From JADJPF01 sp964492845 (lineage in GTDB: Bacteria > Acidobacteriota > Blastocatellia > Chloracidobacteriales > JADJPF01), in contig CAZBMZ010000031.1 of NCBI GenBank assembly GCA_964492845.1, positions 1 through 64,000 on the forward strand: a stretch of 64,000 bases of DNA, in the 5' to 3' direction. Below the pieces are notes generated by a model. It was not told the DNA's origin. It was given only the letters and a program-made list of their open reading frames with translations, and made no database searches. Position numbers and translations under genes: made by a program. Positions 53,729 through 63,060 of this stretch are shown piece after piece (position 1 is the first letter of the stretch; each line of letters starts with the position of its first letter).

Positions 53729-55948
53729 TCACCATACTATAACGGCTCCACTAGAAGAGCTAGCAGCCATAGTACGAAAGGCTTCTGCTGTTGAGCCTAG
53801 TTGATCATAGCTATTTTCTAGTTCTGCTGAAAGTTTATCAATCATATCAGAAGCCTTATGTGCTGCAATGAGTTCAAAGGATAGCAAAGCACTTCCTAAT
53901 TGAATAATATCTTGATTTTTAAGTAAAACTCCTTGTCCATAAGGGGTTAAAGGTATTTGTGTACGAGTATTATTTTCTCGTCTGTTAATTTTAGTTCCAT
54001 TGGTGCTTCCAGTGTCACAAAGATAAAAATCACCATTAGTAAATTCTATTTTCGCATGTTTACGTGATATAGTTGTATTAGGGGATGTTGGGTGGTTAGG
54101 TTGTAAAAATGAAATATCATTACGTCGTAAAAGTTGGCTAGTTTGTAAATCAACAACATTACGAAAACGCCCTAGGTAAGTAGTTGGCTTAATAACTAAA
54201 TGGTAATTTGTGTAAGTAGTTCCATTAATTGGTTGAAGCAGTGCTAGAGTAGAAATTTGCACTGCTGGAAGATGTGTTTTTACTATTTTATGTGAATCTA
54301 CTTGAATAATTTTTTCTAGTCCATTGCTAATATCGCTACCTGTCGGCCAGACTAACTCTAAAGTACAACCTTCAAAACCACTAGCTTGAGGATGGACAAT
54401 TTCAAGCTCTAATTTAATAGCACTAAAAAATCTATAGCCTGCTTCACGGACATATTTATAAATGTTGCTAATAAAGGCTATAGAGTTAAAAATAGATTCC
54501 ATTTCTTGAAATTTTTTTGTAGAAGTATGTGGTACATAGATTTTTATTAAATTAGGAGCAAGCCAAACTCCATCTTTGAAGACAGCTTTAGTTTCTAGTT
54601 CTTTTCCTAGTTGAGAAATTATTTTATTAGGATTTAAGTCAGAACTAGATAAAAATTGGCTAATTCTTAAGGCTTCTATTAATACTTTAGCCATTGATGC
54701 TAATTTGGGATTTTTTTCTGCAACGGCACTAGGTGGAAAATTACTTATATCAATACTTTTTTCAGCTACTGCACCAAGCTCAGAGGCTTTTGGCATAATG
54801 TTGTTATTTGTAGAATAAGAAAAACTACTAGAGACATTATCAGGTATAGGAAGACTAAATTGAGGTGCCCTTGGCATCAACATTGGACTAGCACTTGGTT
54901 TAGGGCTAACAGAAGGTGCGCTATCATAATCAGAATAATCAAACTCTTCTAATTGAGGTGTTGAGCCTGTTATAGTTGGTAGGATTGCTGATAAAGATTC
55001 CATTTGACCTGTTCTAGGTTTATCAATAATCATTTTTATTAAGGTAATCATTGATAAAACTGAGGAAAACCGGTCTTCAGGAGATTTGGATAAAGCCCTT
55101 AATACTAGGGATTCAACGGCTTCTGGAATATCCCTTCTAAACATTCTTAGTGGTGTAGGTGTTTGATTAATATGTTGATTCATCAACTCTTGTGCAGAAG
55201 TAGCAAAAAAAGGTACTCTACCAGTTAGTAATTGATAAAAGATTACTCCTAGAGAATAAATTTCGCTAAGTTTAGTCGCTTCTAAACCATCGCATTCTTC
55301 AGGAGAAAGATAAAAAGGAAGAGAAAATAGATTTTGTGTTCTTGAACCAGGAAGGAAATTATATAGTTCCTGATTTTTAATTTTGGCAAAACCAAAGTCT
55401 AAGACTTTAATACGTTCTTTCCCATTTTGATCATAAACAATAAAAATATTATTTGTTTTTAAGTCATGGTGTAATTTATTATTTTTGTGCATTACTGCTA
55501 CTGCTGCACAGATTTGATACATTAAGTTATAAGCTGTTTCTAAAGATAAATTAGGCTCTTGTTCAATTAATGTACTTAATAAACACCCTTCTAAATATTC
55601 CATTACTACATAAAGAGTGTTATTGGTGAAGCCATAATCTAGTATTTGGACAATATTAGTGTTTTGTGCTTTAGCCATAGCTTGAGCTTCAGTCAAAATT
55701 ACATTAACTATTTCTGTGTCGGCTTGTAAAAACTCTGGGTGGAAAACTTTAATTGCTAAAGGGGTATTTTGACCAATTTTAGCTCCTTTATAAACAATTG
55801 CTAAAGAACCAGAGCCAATTCTTTGATCTAATCGATAAGAGTTGATAATTGGAAATATTGGAAGTGTGATTCTGAGAGGACTATAATCACGGTCACATTT
55901 TTCCACATGATCACCAAAGACTCGTTTGCAAACAACACATTCTTTCAT
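53729..55948 (-). CDS. Ser/Thr protein kinase with zinc-ribbon-like start and C-terminal FHA domain
   Basis: 739 residues from ATG 55948. C4-x-x-C7 and C18 at the N-terminus suggest a short zinc ribbon. The kinase domain (about 37-300) has GSGSLAIV, K67 in AIKVF, the catalytic loop LHHDLKTNN (H161-D162, N167, an HHD version of HRD) and D184-F-G. A Ser/Pro-rich linker leads to an uncharacterised middle (about 410-600) and a C-terminal FHA domain (about 610-700) with LGRFRNVVD, SRKHAKIE and DTGSTNGTKI, which binds phosphothreonine. The stop is 15 bases before the polymerase-like gene, so they may share a transcript. A TTG reading from 55972 is less likely because GGAG sits before the ATG. Confidence 0.9.
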   Translation of the reverse strand: MKECVVCKRVFGDHVEKCDRDYSPLRITLPIFPIINSYRLDQRIGSGSLAIVYKGAKIGQNTPLAIKVFHPEFLQADTEIVNVILTEAQAMAKAQNTNIVQILDYGFTNNTLYVVMEYLEGCLLSTLIEQEPNLSLETAYNLMYQICAAVAVMHKNNKLHHDLKTNNIFIVYDQNGKERIKVLDFGFAKIKNQELYNFLPGSRTQNLFSLPFYLSPEECDGLEATKLSEIYSLGVIFYQLLTGRVPFFATSAQELMNQHINQTPTPLRMFRRDIPEAVESLVLRALSKSPEDRFSSVLSMITLIKMIIDKPRTGQMESLSAILPTITGSTPQLEEFDYSDYDSAPSVSPKPSASPMLMPRAPQFSLPIPDNVSSSFSYSTNNNIMPKASELGAVAEKSIDISNFPPSAVAEKNPKLASMAKVLIEALRISQFLSSSDLNPNKIISQLGKELETKAVFKDGVWLAPNLIKIYVPHTSTKKFQEMESIFNSIAFISNIYKYVREAGYRFFSAIKLELEIVHPQASGFEGCTLELVWPTGSDISNGLEKIIQVDSHKIVKTHLPAVQISTLALLQPINGTTYTNYHLVIKPTTYLGRFRNVVDLQTSQLLRRNDISFLQPNHPTSPNTTISRKHAKIEFTNGDFYLCDTGSTNGTKINRRENNTRTQIPLTPYGQGVLLKNQDIIQLGSALLSFELIAAHKASDMIDKLSAELENSYDQLGSTAEAFRTMAASSSSGAVIVW

Positions 55949-55954
55949 AAGCAA

Positions 55955-55958
55955 CTCC
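55955..55958 (-). promoter_or_regulatory. Ribosome site deciding the kinase start
   Basis: GGAG on the minus strand, 6 bases before ATG 55948. No comparable site precedes the in-frame TTG at 55972. Confidence 0.7.
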
Positions 55959-56099
55959 AAAGATACCAACAATTACTTAAGGGCAGGTTTGTTTTTTGTT
56001 ATCTTTATGTTATGACTAAAATATCCTCATCATAGCATGAGAGTTTTAGATAGCCAAAAATTTTCATTTGATTTTAATAATTTAAAAATAAAAATTTTT

Positions 56100-57575
56100 A
56101 TGACCATAATTAAGCCAAAAAAAAATTTGCTAATTTGTAGTATTGATCTAGGTACTTCCTCAGTTAGGGTATTAGGTTATAACAAAAAAGGGGAAGCTAT
56201 TAAAGGTTTGACAGTACAACAAACCTACCAAATGAATACAGCATTAGATGGCAAAGTAGAAATAGCAGCAAAAACTTTGTTTTCTTTAATTGCTACTTGT
56301 TTAGACTCTTTTTTAGAAAAAGTAAGCAAAGAAAATTATTTAATCATGGCTGTTTCAATTTCTACTTTTTGGCATAGTCTTATGGGAATGGATTCAGCCG
56401 CTAAAGCCATTACACCATTAATTAGCTGGAATGATACTCGTAGCTATTTAGCTGCAAAGAGTTTACGAGCTAGCCTAAATGAAATAGAAATACATCAAAA
56501 AACAGGCTGTAGATTGCACTCTAGCTACTGGCCTGCAAAAATTACTTGGCTATCAAAAAGAGAGGAATTTTCAAAAATAAAATATTGGCTGTCTTTTGCA
56601 GATTATCTTTTTTTAGAGCTATTTGGTGAGCTAACTACAAGTGTTTCTCTAGCATCTGGAACAGGACTACTTGATCATAATAATTGTGGTTGGGATAAAG
56701 AATTAATCAAAAGCCTACCTTTAGAGTTTTCACAACTACCTAGAATTAGTGAAGAACCGCTTAAAGTTTTACGACCAAAATTTGCACAACGTTGGCCGCA
56801 GCTTGCTAAAATACCTTGGTTTTTAGCTATTGGAGATGGGGCTTGTAGTAATATTGGTAGCAATTGTTTTGATAGTACAAAGTTTGCCTTAATGATTGGC
56901 ACTTCAGGAGCAATTAGAGCAGTTTGCAAAAAGAACTTTTTAATCCCTAGTGGGCTTTGGTCTTATCGTATAGACTCACGTCGTAGCATAATCGGTGGTG
57001 CAATTTCTAATGCTGGAAATCTTTTTGCTTGGTTAAAAAACACCTTAAACTTAAACTTAAGTGATAAAGCATTAGAAATAGCCTTAAGCAAAATAAAAGC
57101 TGATAGTCATGGATTAACTCTACTTCCGTTTTTTAGTGGAGAACGAAGTCTGGGTTGGAACGATAATGCTAAAGGGGCAATAGTTGGTCTGCAACTAGCT
57201 ACTAAACCTATAGAAATTCTTAGAGCAGCTTTAGAAGCCGTTGCTTATCAATTTTTCTTGATTTATCAAGAATTAATAAAAATTTTGGATAAACCTAAAA
57301 TAATTGTTGCTACAGGTGGTGGCTTATATAATTCAAAAGTTTGGGGAAAAATTATTGCTGATGTAATAGGAGCAAACTTAGGTGTTATATCTGAAGCAGA
57401 AGCTAGTAGTCGGGGTGCTGCTCTTTTAGCCTTAGAATCATTAAATATCTTAAAGCTTGATGGAAGTGATAATTTTAAGGAAGTATATAAGACAAATTCT
57501 GATAATAATCTTATTTACCAACAAGCAGTTAGCCGATATAAAAATTTTTATCAAAAACTAGTGTTAGAAAATTAA
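56100..57575 (+). CDS. FGGY-family carbohydrate kinase (gluconokinase-like)
   Basis: About 491 residues. Two actin-like ATPase halves: ICSIDLGTSSVRV near the start, WHSLMGMD and LISWNDTRS in the sugar-binding half, IGDGACSNIGSN and MIGTSGAIRAV, FFSGERSLGWN and ATGGGLYNSKVWGKIIADV in the ATP-binding half. The last motifs fit gluconokinase/xylulokinase types. It phosphorylates a sugar or sugar acid, with the exact substrate not decidable. An ATG at 56037 would add 21 residues. Neither start has a Shine-Dalgarno sequence, and the shorter one puts the phosphate-loop motif at the normal distance. The gene is divergent from the kinase gene. Confidence 0.9.
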   Translation: MTIIKPKKNLLICSIDLGTSSVRVLGYNKKGEAIKGLTVQQTYQMNTALDGKVEIAAKTLFSLIATCLDSFLEKVSKENYLIMAVSISTFWHSLMGMDSAAKAITPLISWNDTRSYLAAKSLRASLNEIEIHQKTGCRLHSSYWPAKITWLSKREEFSKIKYWLSFADYLFLELFGELTTSVSLASGTGLLDHNNCGWDKELIKSLPLEFSQLPRISEEPLKVLRPKFAQRWPQLAKIPWFLAIGDGACSNIGSNCFDSTKFALMIGTSGAIRAVCKKNFLIPSGLWSYRIDSRRSIIGGAISNAGNLFAWLKNTLNLNLSDKALEIALSKIKADSHGLTLLPFFSGERSLGWNDNAKGAIVGLQLATKPIEILRAALEAVAYQFFLIYQELIKILDKPKIIVATGGGLYNSKVWGKIIADVIGANLGVISEAEASSRGAALLALESLNILKLDGSDNFKEVYKTNSDNNLIYQQAVSRYKNFYQKLVLEN

Positions 57576-57706
57576 TTTTTTATTTTATAACTGAAAAGCT
57601 GGCTATAAAATAAACAAAAATATTTAGTAAGAAATTATAAAAAAACTTATCTTAAAACAAAAAATCTTTCTATAATTGATTAAAACAAAAAAAGTTTATT
57701 AATCAG

Positions 57707-60700
57707 ATGTCACTAATAAGTTTTATCAGAAAAATAATTGTAAGTAGCACATTTTTGCTACTTTGTATTACTTTTTGTGTAAACACTATTTATGCTCAAG
57801 ACAATCAAGTTTACTTTGACCATATTACTCAAGAACAAGGTCTTTCTAATAATGGAATACTTTCAATATTACAAGATCATAAAGGCTTTATATGGATAGG
57901 GACAGAATTTGGCTTAAATCGCTATGATGGACAAATTAAATCTTATCAATATCCTGACACTCTGCCTGTTAAAAGAATACTTTGTCTTTATGAAGATAAA
58001 GCTAATAACTTATGGATTGGTTCAACCGAAGGATTACTAAAGTATAATAGACAGGCAGACTCTTTTAGCAAAATCCCTCTTTGTGATGACACACTTACTA
58101 GCATAACTAGCTGGATAAGCAGCATTTATCAAGATAAAAATAATATTCTTTGGTTAGGCACTAATTGGGGCTTAGTAAGATTAGATATAAATAATAATCA
58201 ATGTGAACGTTATTTGCTTAAGGAAAAAACTGTAGATACTAATTATTCTCCTGTTTACGGTATAGTTGAAGATCATTATGGTACTTTATGGGTTAGCACT
58301 AATGACAAACTAAAAATTTTTGACCGCTTAACTAAAACTTCTACAGATATAATAAAATTAGATACAAAAAATGCTTTTTTTAACATAGCTTATAACAATA
58401 TAGCATTACATCCTAATGGAAATCTATTTGTTGGTAGTACGGAAGGGCTTTATCTAGTAAATACACAAACTAAACAAATAGTAAGTAAGTATGAGCAAGT
58501 AAATAACGAACAAATAACGTCTTTACTTTTAGCTGATTCAAAGACTCTTTATGTAGGTACTTTTAAGTCAGGACTTTTTAAGATAGATTTAACTACAAAT
58601 AAAACTACTAATTATAGAAATAATCCAGAAGATCCTAATAGCTTACTTGGCAATACTGTTTTTGCTTTATTTCAAGATAAAGGCGGGGTTTTATGGGTTG
58701 GAGATGGTTCTTATGGATTAAATAAATTATCTCCATATAGAAACTTATTTCGTCTTTATCAAAACAATCCTTTTAATAAAAATTCATTAAGTAATAACTA
58801 TATTAGAGGAATTTTTGATGACTCCAATGGTTTTGTTTGGGTAGCAACACAATATGGGGGCCTTAACAAATTAGAGCTTCAAACAGGAAAAGTTATTCGT
58901 TATCAAGATAAAATAGAAGGTATTTCCTTGGGTAGCAGTTTGGTTTGGAATATTTATAAGGATAGCCAAAATATTCTTTGGATAGGGCTTTTTCCTGATA
59001 TTTTAGCTAAAGAAGGACAGCTTAATACAGATTTTACTATTATAGATACTACACTAGATAAAAATATTACTACAAAGCTTGTATATTCTGGAAAAGTATT
59101 TCATGAAGATCGACAAGGTACTTTATGGATTGGCACAGCAAACAATTTATATTCAATAAGTAAAGATCGACAAGTTATTAAAGATTATAAAAAGCAATAT
59201 TTAGATAAATGGGTAATTGGGGAAGATATACAAGCAATTTTTGAAGATAGCCAAGGAAAAATTTGGGTAGGGACTGAACGAGGTTTTTTAGTTGTAGATA
59301 CAGAAACTAACCAAAATACTTTTTATACAGGCTATATTTCTGGAATTTATATTTCAGATAGTTATATATGTAGTTTTTGGGAAGATGAAAGCAAAAATAT
59401 TTGGATTGCAACAAAAGGTTCTGGAGTTTTACGCTTTAATCCACAAAAAAATGAATTTACTGTAATAACAGAAAAAGATGGACTACCTCATAATAATACT
59501 TACGCTATTTTAGGAGATTCAAAAAATACTCTTTGGATAAGTAGCGATAATGGCTTGGCTCATTATGATCCAGGCAAAAAAACATTTGAACTTTTTGGCG
59601 TTAATGATGGGTTACAAGGCAAAGAATTTAATCGATATGCTTTTTTTAAGAGTTCAAGAGGAGAATTATTTTTTGGTGGAACTAATGGATTAAATAGCTT
59701 TTATCCAGAACAAATTATTAAAAACAATGTTCCTCCAAAAGTTATTATTACTGATTTTTTGGTTAATGGTGTAAGACTAGATTTTGATCAAAATAATTTA
59801 GAGCTAAATTACACACAAAAATCTTTATCAATTAAATTTGCTGCAATAGATTTTAATGCTCCAGAGAATAATCTTTATAATTATCGCCTAGTTGGTTTTG
59901 ATCCAAATTGGATACAAGCACGTGGTCAAAAAGAAGTTATTTATAATAATTTAGACCCAGGCAACTATACTTTTGAAGTTCGAGCAACTAATAACCATCA
60001 AATTTGGAGCGACAAAATAACAGAGCTAAAATTTACAGTTTTACCTCCTCCTTGGCGTAATAATTGGGCTTATTTACTTTATAGTGTAATGCTTATAGGG
60101 AGCATTTCGGCTATTGTTAGCTATCAAACTAATAAGCTAAAAATAGCAGCCAATATAAAGGAAGCAAAATTAAGGGCAGAATCTGCTGAAATGGCAACAA
60201 AAGCAGCACTCCTAGAAGCAAAAGCGGCAGAACTTCAAACAAAAGCGGCTCAAGTTCAAACAGAAAGCTTGGAAAGAGAAAACCAACAACGTATAAAGAA
60301 TGAATTAGAAATTAAACAAAAAAATCAAGACCTAGAGGAAGCTAACTTAAAATTAAAAGAACTAGATGAAATTAAAGCTAAGTTTACTGCCATGTTAGTT
60401 CATGACTTAAAGTCTCCTTTAACTGTAATTAGTTCTACTTTAGATATTCTCTTAGAAGATAAAAAAGATATTGTAAAGTCACAATTAATTAATACTTCTC
60501 GAAAAAGCGTTAAAAAAATAGTTGATTTAGTTAATGAAGTTTTGGAGTTTTACCGAACTAATTCTGAGGAGATGAAACTAGAGTTTCAGCCTACAAACCT
60601 TTTAGACTTAATTACTTATTCTGTAGAAGGAGCAAAAATAGCTGCTAGAGATAAAAATATTTTAGTTAAATTTTACCCAGACTCACAAATACCTTTAGTT

Positions 60701-61549
60701 TCTGCTGATGCTAATAAATTAGAAAGGGTTTTTAGTAATTTATTTTCTAATGCTCTTAAATTTACTCCTAAAAATGGAAAAATAACAGTTGAGATTTCAA
60801 CACAAAAAGGTAGTGGTGTAGAAACAGGATTAACATTTGTTAATATTTCCATAACAGATACTGGAGAAGGAATTTTAGCTGAAGAATTACCTTATATTTT
60901 TGAGCCTTATCGACAAGCTAAGTCTAGCCAAGCTAAAGCAGGTGTAGGATTAGGTCTTTCTATTGTTAAACGTATTATTGCTGCTCATAGTGGTAATATT
61001 TCTGTACATAGCCAAATAGGGGTTGGTAGTTGTTTTACTATAACTTTACCTGCTTTAGCTTGTTTAATTGCAGACTTACCTAAAAATCAAGAAAATTTGA
61101 CTAGTATTTCAAAAGAAAATAAACAAATACTAAATAGTGAACTAGCTAAAGATAAAAGAATTTTGATTGCAGATGATGAAAAAATTAATCAAAAAATAAT
61201 ATTATCAAAATTAAAAAGTATTGGTTATCAAGTAGATATTGCTAATAATGGAAAAGAAGCTGTAGAAATGTTTTTATCTAGTAAATATGATCTTGTATTA
61301 ATGGATCATTATATGCCAGAAAAAGATGGACTATTAGCTAGTAAAGAAATTAGAGATTATGAAAATAAACAAAAAGAAAATAAACATACGCCAATTATTA
61401 TTATTACTGCTAATGCTATTAGTGAAATGGAAATAGATTATAAAGATACTTGTATAGATGATTTTATAGAAAAACCATTTAATATAGAAAAACTTGCAAG
61501 TACTGTCCAAGAATGGTTGTTTGATAAAGAAGCAAAAGTCTTAAATTAA
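57707..61549 (+). CDS. Reg_prop hybrid sensor histidine kinase with receiver domain
   Basis: 1280 residues. A signal peptide (about 1-32) leads to a two-component-regulator propeller (about 35-680, many [IL]WIGT/NGL repeats), a Y_Y_Y domain (about 725-790), a membrane helix (about 800-822), a coiled coil (about 830-895), a HisKA with H899 in MLVHDLKSPL, an ATPase with NLFSNALKFTP, DTGEGI and GVGLGLSIV, and a C-terminal receiver with D1200 in LMDHYMPEKDG. It has no AraC or other DNA-binding output, so it must pass phosphate to a separate regulator or work through the receiver. Such kinases usually sense polysaccharide breakdown products in the periplasm. No target genes are adjacent other than the cysteine-rich genes. 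Confidence 0.95.
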   Translation: MSLISFIRKIIVSSTFLLLCITFCVNTIYAQDNQVYFDHITQEQGLSNNGILSILQDHKGFIWIGTEFGLNRYDGQIKSYQYPDTLPVKRILCLYEDKANNLWIGSTEGLLKYNRQADSFSKIPLCDDTLTSITSWISSIYQDKNNILWLGTNWGLVRLDINNNQCERYLLKEKTVDTNYSPVYGIVEDHYGTLWVSTNDKLKIFDRLTKTSTDIIKLDTKNAFFNIAYNNIALHPNGNLFVGSTEGLYLVNTQTKQIVSKYEQVNNEQITSLLLADSKTLYVGTFKSGLFKIDLTTNKTTNYRNNPEDPNSLLGNTVFALFQDKGGVLWVGDGSYGLNKLSPYRNLFRLYQNNPFNKNSLSNNYIRGIFDDSNGFVWVATQYGGLNKLELQTGKVIRYQDKIEGISLGSSLVWNIYKDSQNILWIGLFPDILAKEGQLNTDFTIIDTTLDKNITTKLVYSGKVFHEDRQGTLWIGTANNLYSISKDRQVIKDYKKQYLDKWVIGEDIQAIFEDSQGKIWVGTERGFLVVDTETNQNTFYTGYISGIYISDSYICSFWEDESKNIWIATKGSGVLRFNPQKNEFTVITEKDGLPHNNTYAILGDSKNTLWISSDNGLAHYDPGKKTFELFGVNDGLQGKEFNRYAFFKSSRGELFFGGTNGLNSFYPEQIIKNNVPPKVIITDFLVNGVRLDFDQNNLELNYTQKSLSIKFAAIDFNAPENNLYNYRLVGFDPNWIQARGQKEVIYNNLDPGNYTFEVRATNNHQIWSDKITELKFTVLPPPWRNNWAYLLYSVMLIGSISAIVSYQTNKLKIAANIKEAKLRAESAEMATKAALLEAKAAELQTKAAQVQTESLERENQQRIKNELEIKQKNQDLEEANLKLKELDEIKAKFTAMLVHDLKSPLTVISSTLDILLEDKKDIVKSQLINTSRKSVKKIVDLVNEVLEFYRTNSEEMKLEFQPTNLLDLITYSVEGAKIAARDKNILVKFYPDSQIPLVSADANKLERVFSNLFSNALKFTPKNGKITVEISTQKGSGVETGLTFVNISITDTGEGILAEELPYIFEPYRQAKSSQAKAGVGLGLSIVKRIIAAHSGNISVHSQIGVGSCFTITLPALACLIADLPKNQENLTSISKENKQILNSELAKDKRILIADDEKINQKIILSKLKSIGYQVDIANNGKEAVEMFLSSKYDLVLMDHYMPEKDGLLASKEIRDYENKQKENKHTPIIIITANAISEMEIDYKDTCIDDFIEKPFNIEKLASTVQEWLFDKEAKVLN

Positions 61550-61642
61550 GTTTGGAAAAAAACTGAAAAAATAGTTAGACAGCTAATAAAAAATTATGTT
61601 AAGTTTCCAAGCACTACTTAACTTAATAGGTACAAAAACAAA

Positions 61643-62209
61643 ATGCTAAATGTCCAAACGTTTCTCTTAAAGCTAATTAAACAAAGCTTGGCTTTAGCTA
61701 TAATTTTTTGCCTAAGTGGAATGGCAAGTATAGTTTGCTGTTTTACCAAGTGCCAAGTAGACCTAGAAACTACTTGTCATCAAAATTCTACTAGTTTTAC
61801 AGAAAATAGTTGTCAGGAAAGCGATTTTGAAGAATCAGAAACTTGTGCTGTTAGTGAAATTTCATTAGAAAGTAGTTGTAGTGAAAACAATAGTGAAAAT
61901 TGTTGTTCTACAAATGAATCTTCAACTGAAAATCTAGATAATTCAAACACTTGTGAATTTCTTTTAAGTACTGATCTTGAGGATGGTTTTAATAGTGATT
62001 CTAGTTGTAAAATTAAATGTTGTTTACCTTCTGAAGAAGTTCTAGATATTCCTAGAATTCCTAGGCTAGATGACCTAAAAACTATAACTGTTACAGAAAT
62101 TTCTTATTCTAATATTTTTCAAGAACAAACAGTTTTTTTTATCTTTCCAATTAAAAAGTTAGTCAATCAAGAAAAAACCTACCTACGATGCTGTGTATTC
62201 CTAATTTAA
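61643..62209 (+). CDS. Cysteine-rich membrane or secreted protein
   Basis: 188 residues. One hydrophobic segment (about 10-35) is followed directly by a Cys-rich region. Sixteen cysteines are at 23, 32, 33, 37, 45, 57, 68, 79, 87, 88, 104, 122, 126, 127, 183 and 184, separated by acidic Ser/Glu/Asn stretches (ESDFEESETC, LESSCSENNS). No known fold matched. The Cys-rich acidic character suggests metal binding or extensive disulphides. Starts with no strong ribosome site. 94 bases after the hybrid kinase gene and 105 before a second Cys-rich gene. Confidence 0.7.
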   Translation: MLNVQTFLLKLIKQSLALAIIFCLSGMASIVCCFTKCQVDLETTCHQNSTSFTENSCQESDFEESETCAVSEISLESSCSENNSENCCSTNESSTENLDNSNTCEFLLSTDLEDGFNSDSSCKIKCCLPSEEVLDIPRIPRLDDLKTITVTEISYSNIFQEQTVFFIFPIKKLVNQEKTYLRCCVFLI

Positions 62210-62313
62210 AAATAACTTTTAGCTAAATCTTTTCTCTTTATTAACTTAGGTTAGTTAATTAACTATCCTTTTAGCTAAAAACTTAAAATTTACTTAAATT
62301 AGGAGATTTTGTT

Positions 62314-62754
62314 ATGTCAAATTTGAAATCATTTTTAGTTAGTTTTGCTTTAATTCTTACCATATTTGCTTTACCTGTTTTTGCTCAAGAAAAGAACACA
62401 GGTGAAAAGTCTAATCAAACAACAGAAGCTAAAACACATTGCGAAGAAAAGGCAGAAGGAAAGTCTTGTTGTGCTTCTAAAACAAGTTGCTCAGAAAAGA
62501 AAGTAACCAAAAAAACTTCAAAAACTTCTAAGAGCAAAAGCAAAAAGGTCGCATATAATTCTAGTTCCTGCTGTGTAGAAGATAAAAGCTGTTGTGTAAT
62601 AGACAAAAATTGCTGTGATAGCAAAGACAGCAAGAAAAATATCCAAAATGTTAGCTTAAAAACTAGCAATGTCCAAAATGAAGATTGTTGTTCAACAGAT
62701 GGCAAATGTTGTTTGATAGATAAAAATTGCTGTGATGGCAAAGCTAGCAGCTAA
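62314..62754 (+). CDS. Exported protein with heptad double-cysteine repeats
   Basis: 146 residues. A signal peptide (cleavage near VFAQ, residues 1-25) and AGGAG upstream of the ATG. The mature protein is Lys/Ser-rich with sixteen cysteines, arranged as CC pairs every seven residues: 52-53 then 59, 86-87/93-94/100-101, and 125-126/132-133/139-140 (CCVEDKSCCVIDKNCC and CCSTDGKCCLIDKNCC). CC-x5-CC-x5-CC is not a known domain to me. The spacing would put all pairs on a common face if helical, which fits metal (Cu, Zn, Hg) or redox chemistry, but none is shown. The terminator is at 62772-62804. Confidence 0.75.
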   Translation: MSNLKSFLVSFALILTIFALPVFAQEKNTGEKSNQTTEAKTHCEEKAEGKSCCASKTSCSEKKVTKKTSKTSKSKSKKVAYNSSSCCVEDKSCCVIDKNCCDSKDSKKNIQNVSLKTSNVQNEDCCSTDGKCCLIDKNCCDGKASS

Positions 62755-62771
62755 ATAGCTAATTTAATGAA

Positions 62772-62804
62772 AATAAAAGGGTAGATGGCTACCCTTTTAT
62801 TTTG
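62772..62804 (+). terminator. Intrinsic terminator after the Cys-repeat gene
   Basis: AATAAAAGGGTAG (62772-62784) and CTACCCTTTTATT (62789-62801), perfect 13-base stem with 4-base loop ATGG, followed by TTG. It ends the Cys-rich pair before a new gene at 62833. Confidence 0.88.
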
Positions 62805-62832
62805 TAAAGTTAAGCAGGAGTTTTAAAGATTT

Positions 62833-63060
62833 ATGGGTAAATCAGAAGAAAACTTAAGTGATTTGGCAAAAAAACTTACAGATTTAGAAAATCAACTTCA
62901 AACAAACATGTCTCAAGAAGATGTAGAAACAGCTATTAAGGATTTTTCTAGTGCCTTAACAACCTTAAAAGAATTACAAAAAGAAATTTTGACTGACTCA
63001 GCACTAAGTTCAGCAAAAAAAATAGAAAAGCCAGATGAAGATAGCCCTTTTGAAACTTAA
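62833..63060 (+). CDS. Small helical protein of unknown function
   Basis: 75 residues, acidic, predicted coiled coil (LAKKLTDLENQLQTNMSQED), with AGGAG before the ATG. It resembles in general shape several small coil proteins such as XseB but lacks the conserved positions of that family, so I do not assign it. Its stop meets the end of the convergent TPR gene directly (63060/63061). Confidence 0.6.
   Translation: MGKSEENLSDLAKKLTDLENQLQTNMSQEDVETAIKDFSSALTTLKELQKEILTDSALSSAKKIEKPDEDSPFET

Noticed and set aside
62833..63060. Exonuclease VII small subunit (XseB)
   Set aside because: Similar size and helicity only; conserved XseB residues are missing.
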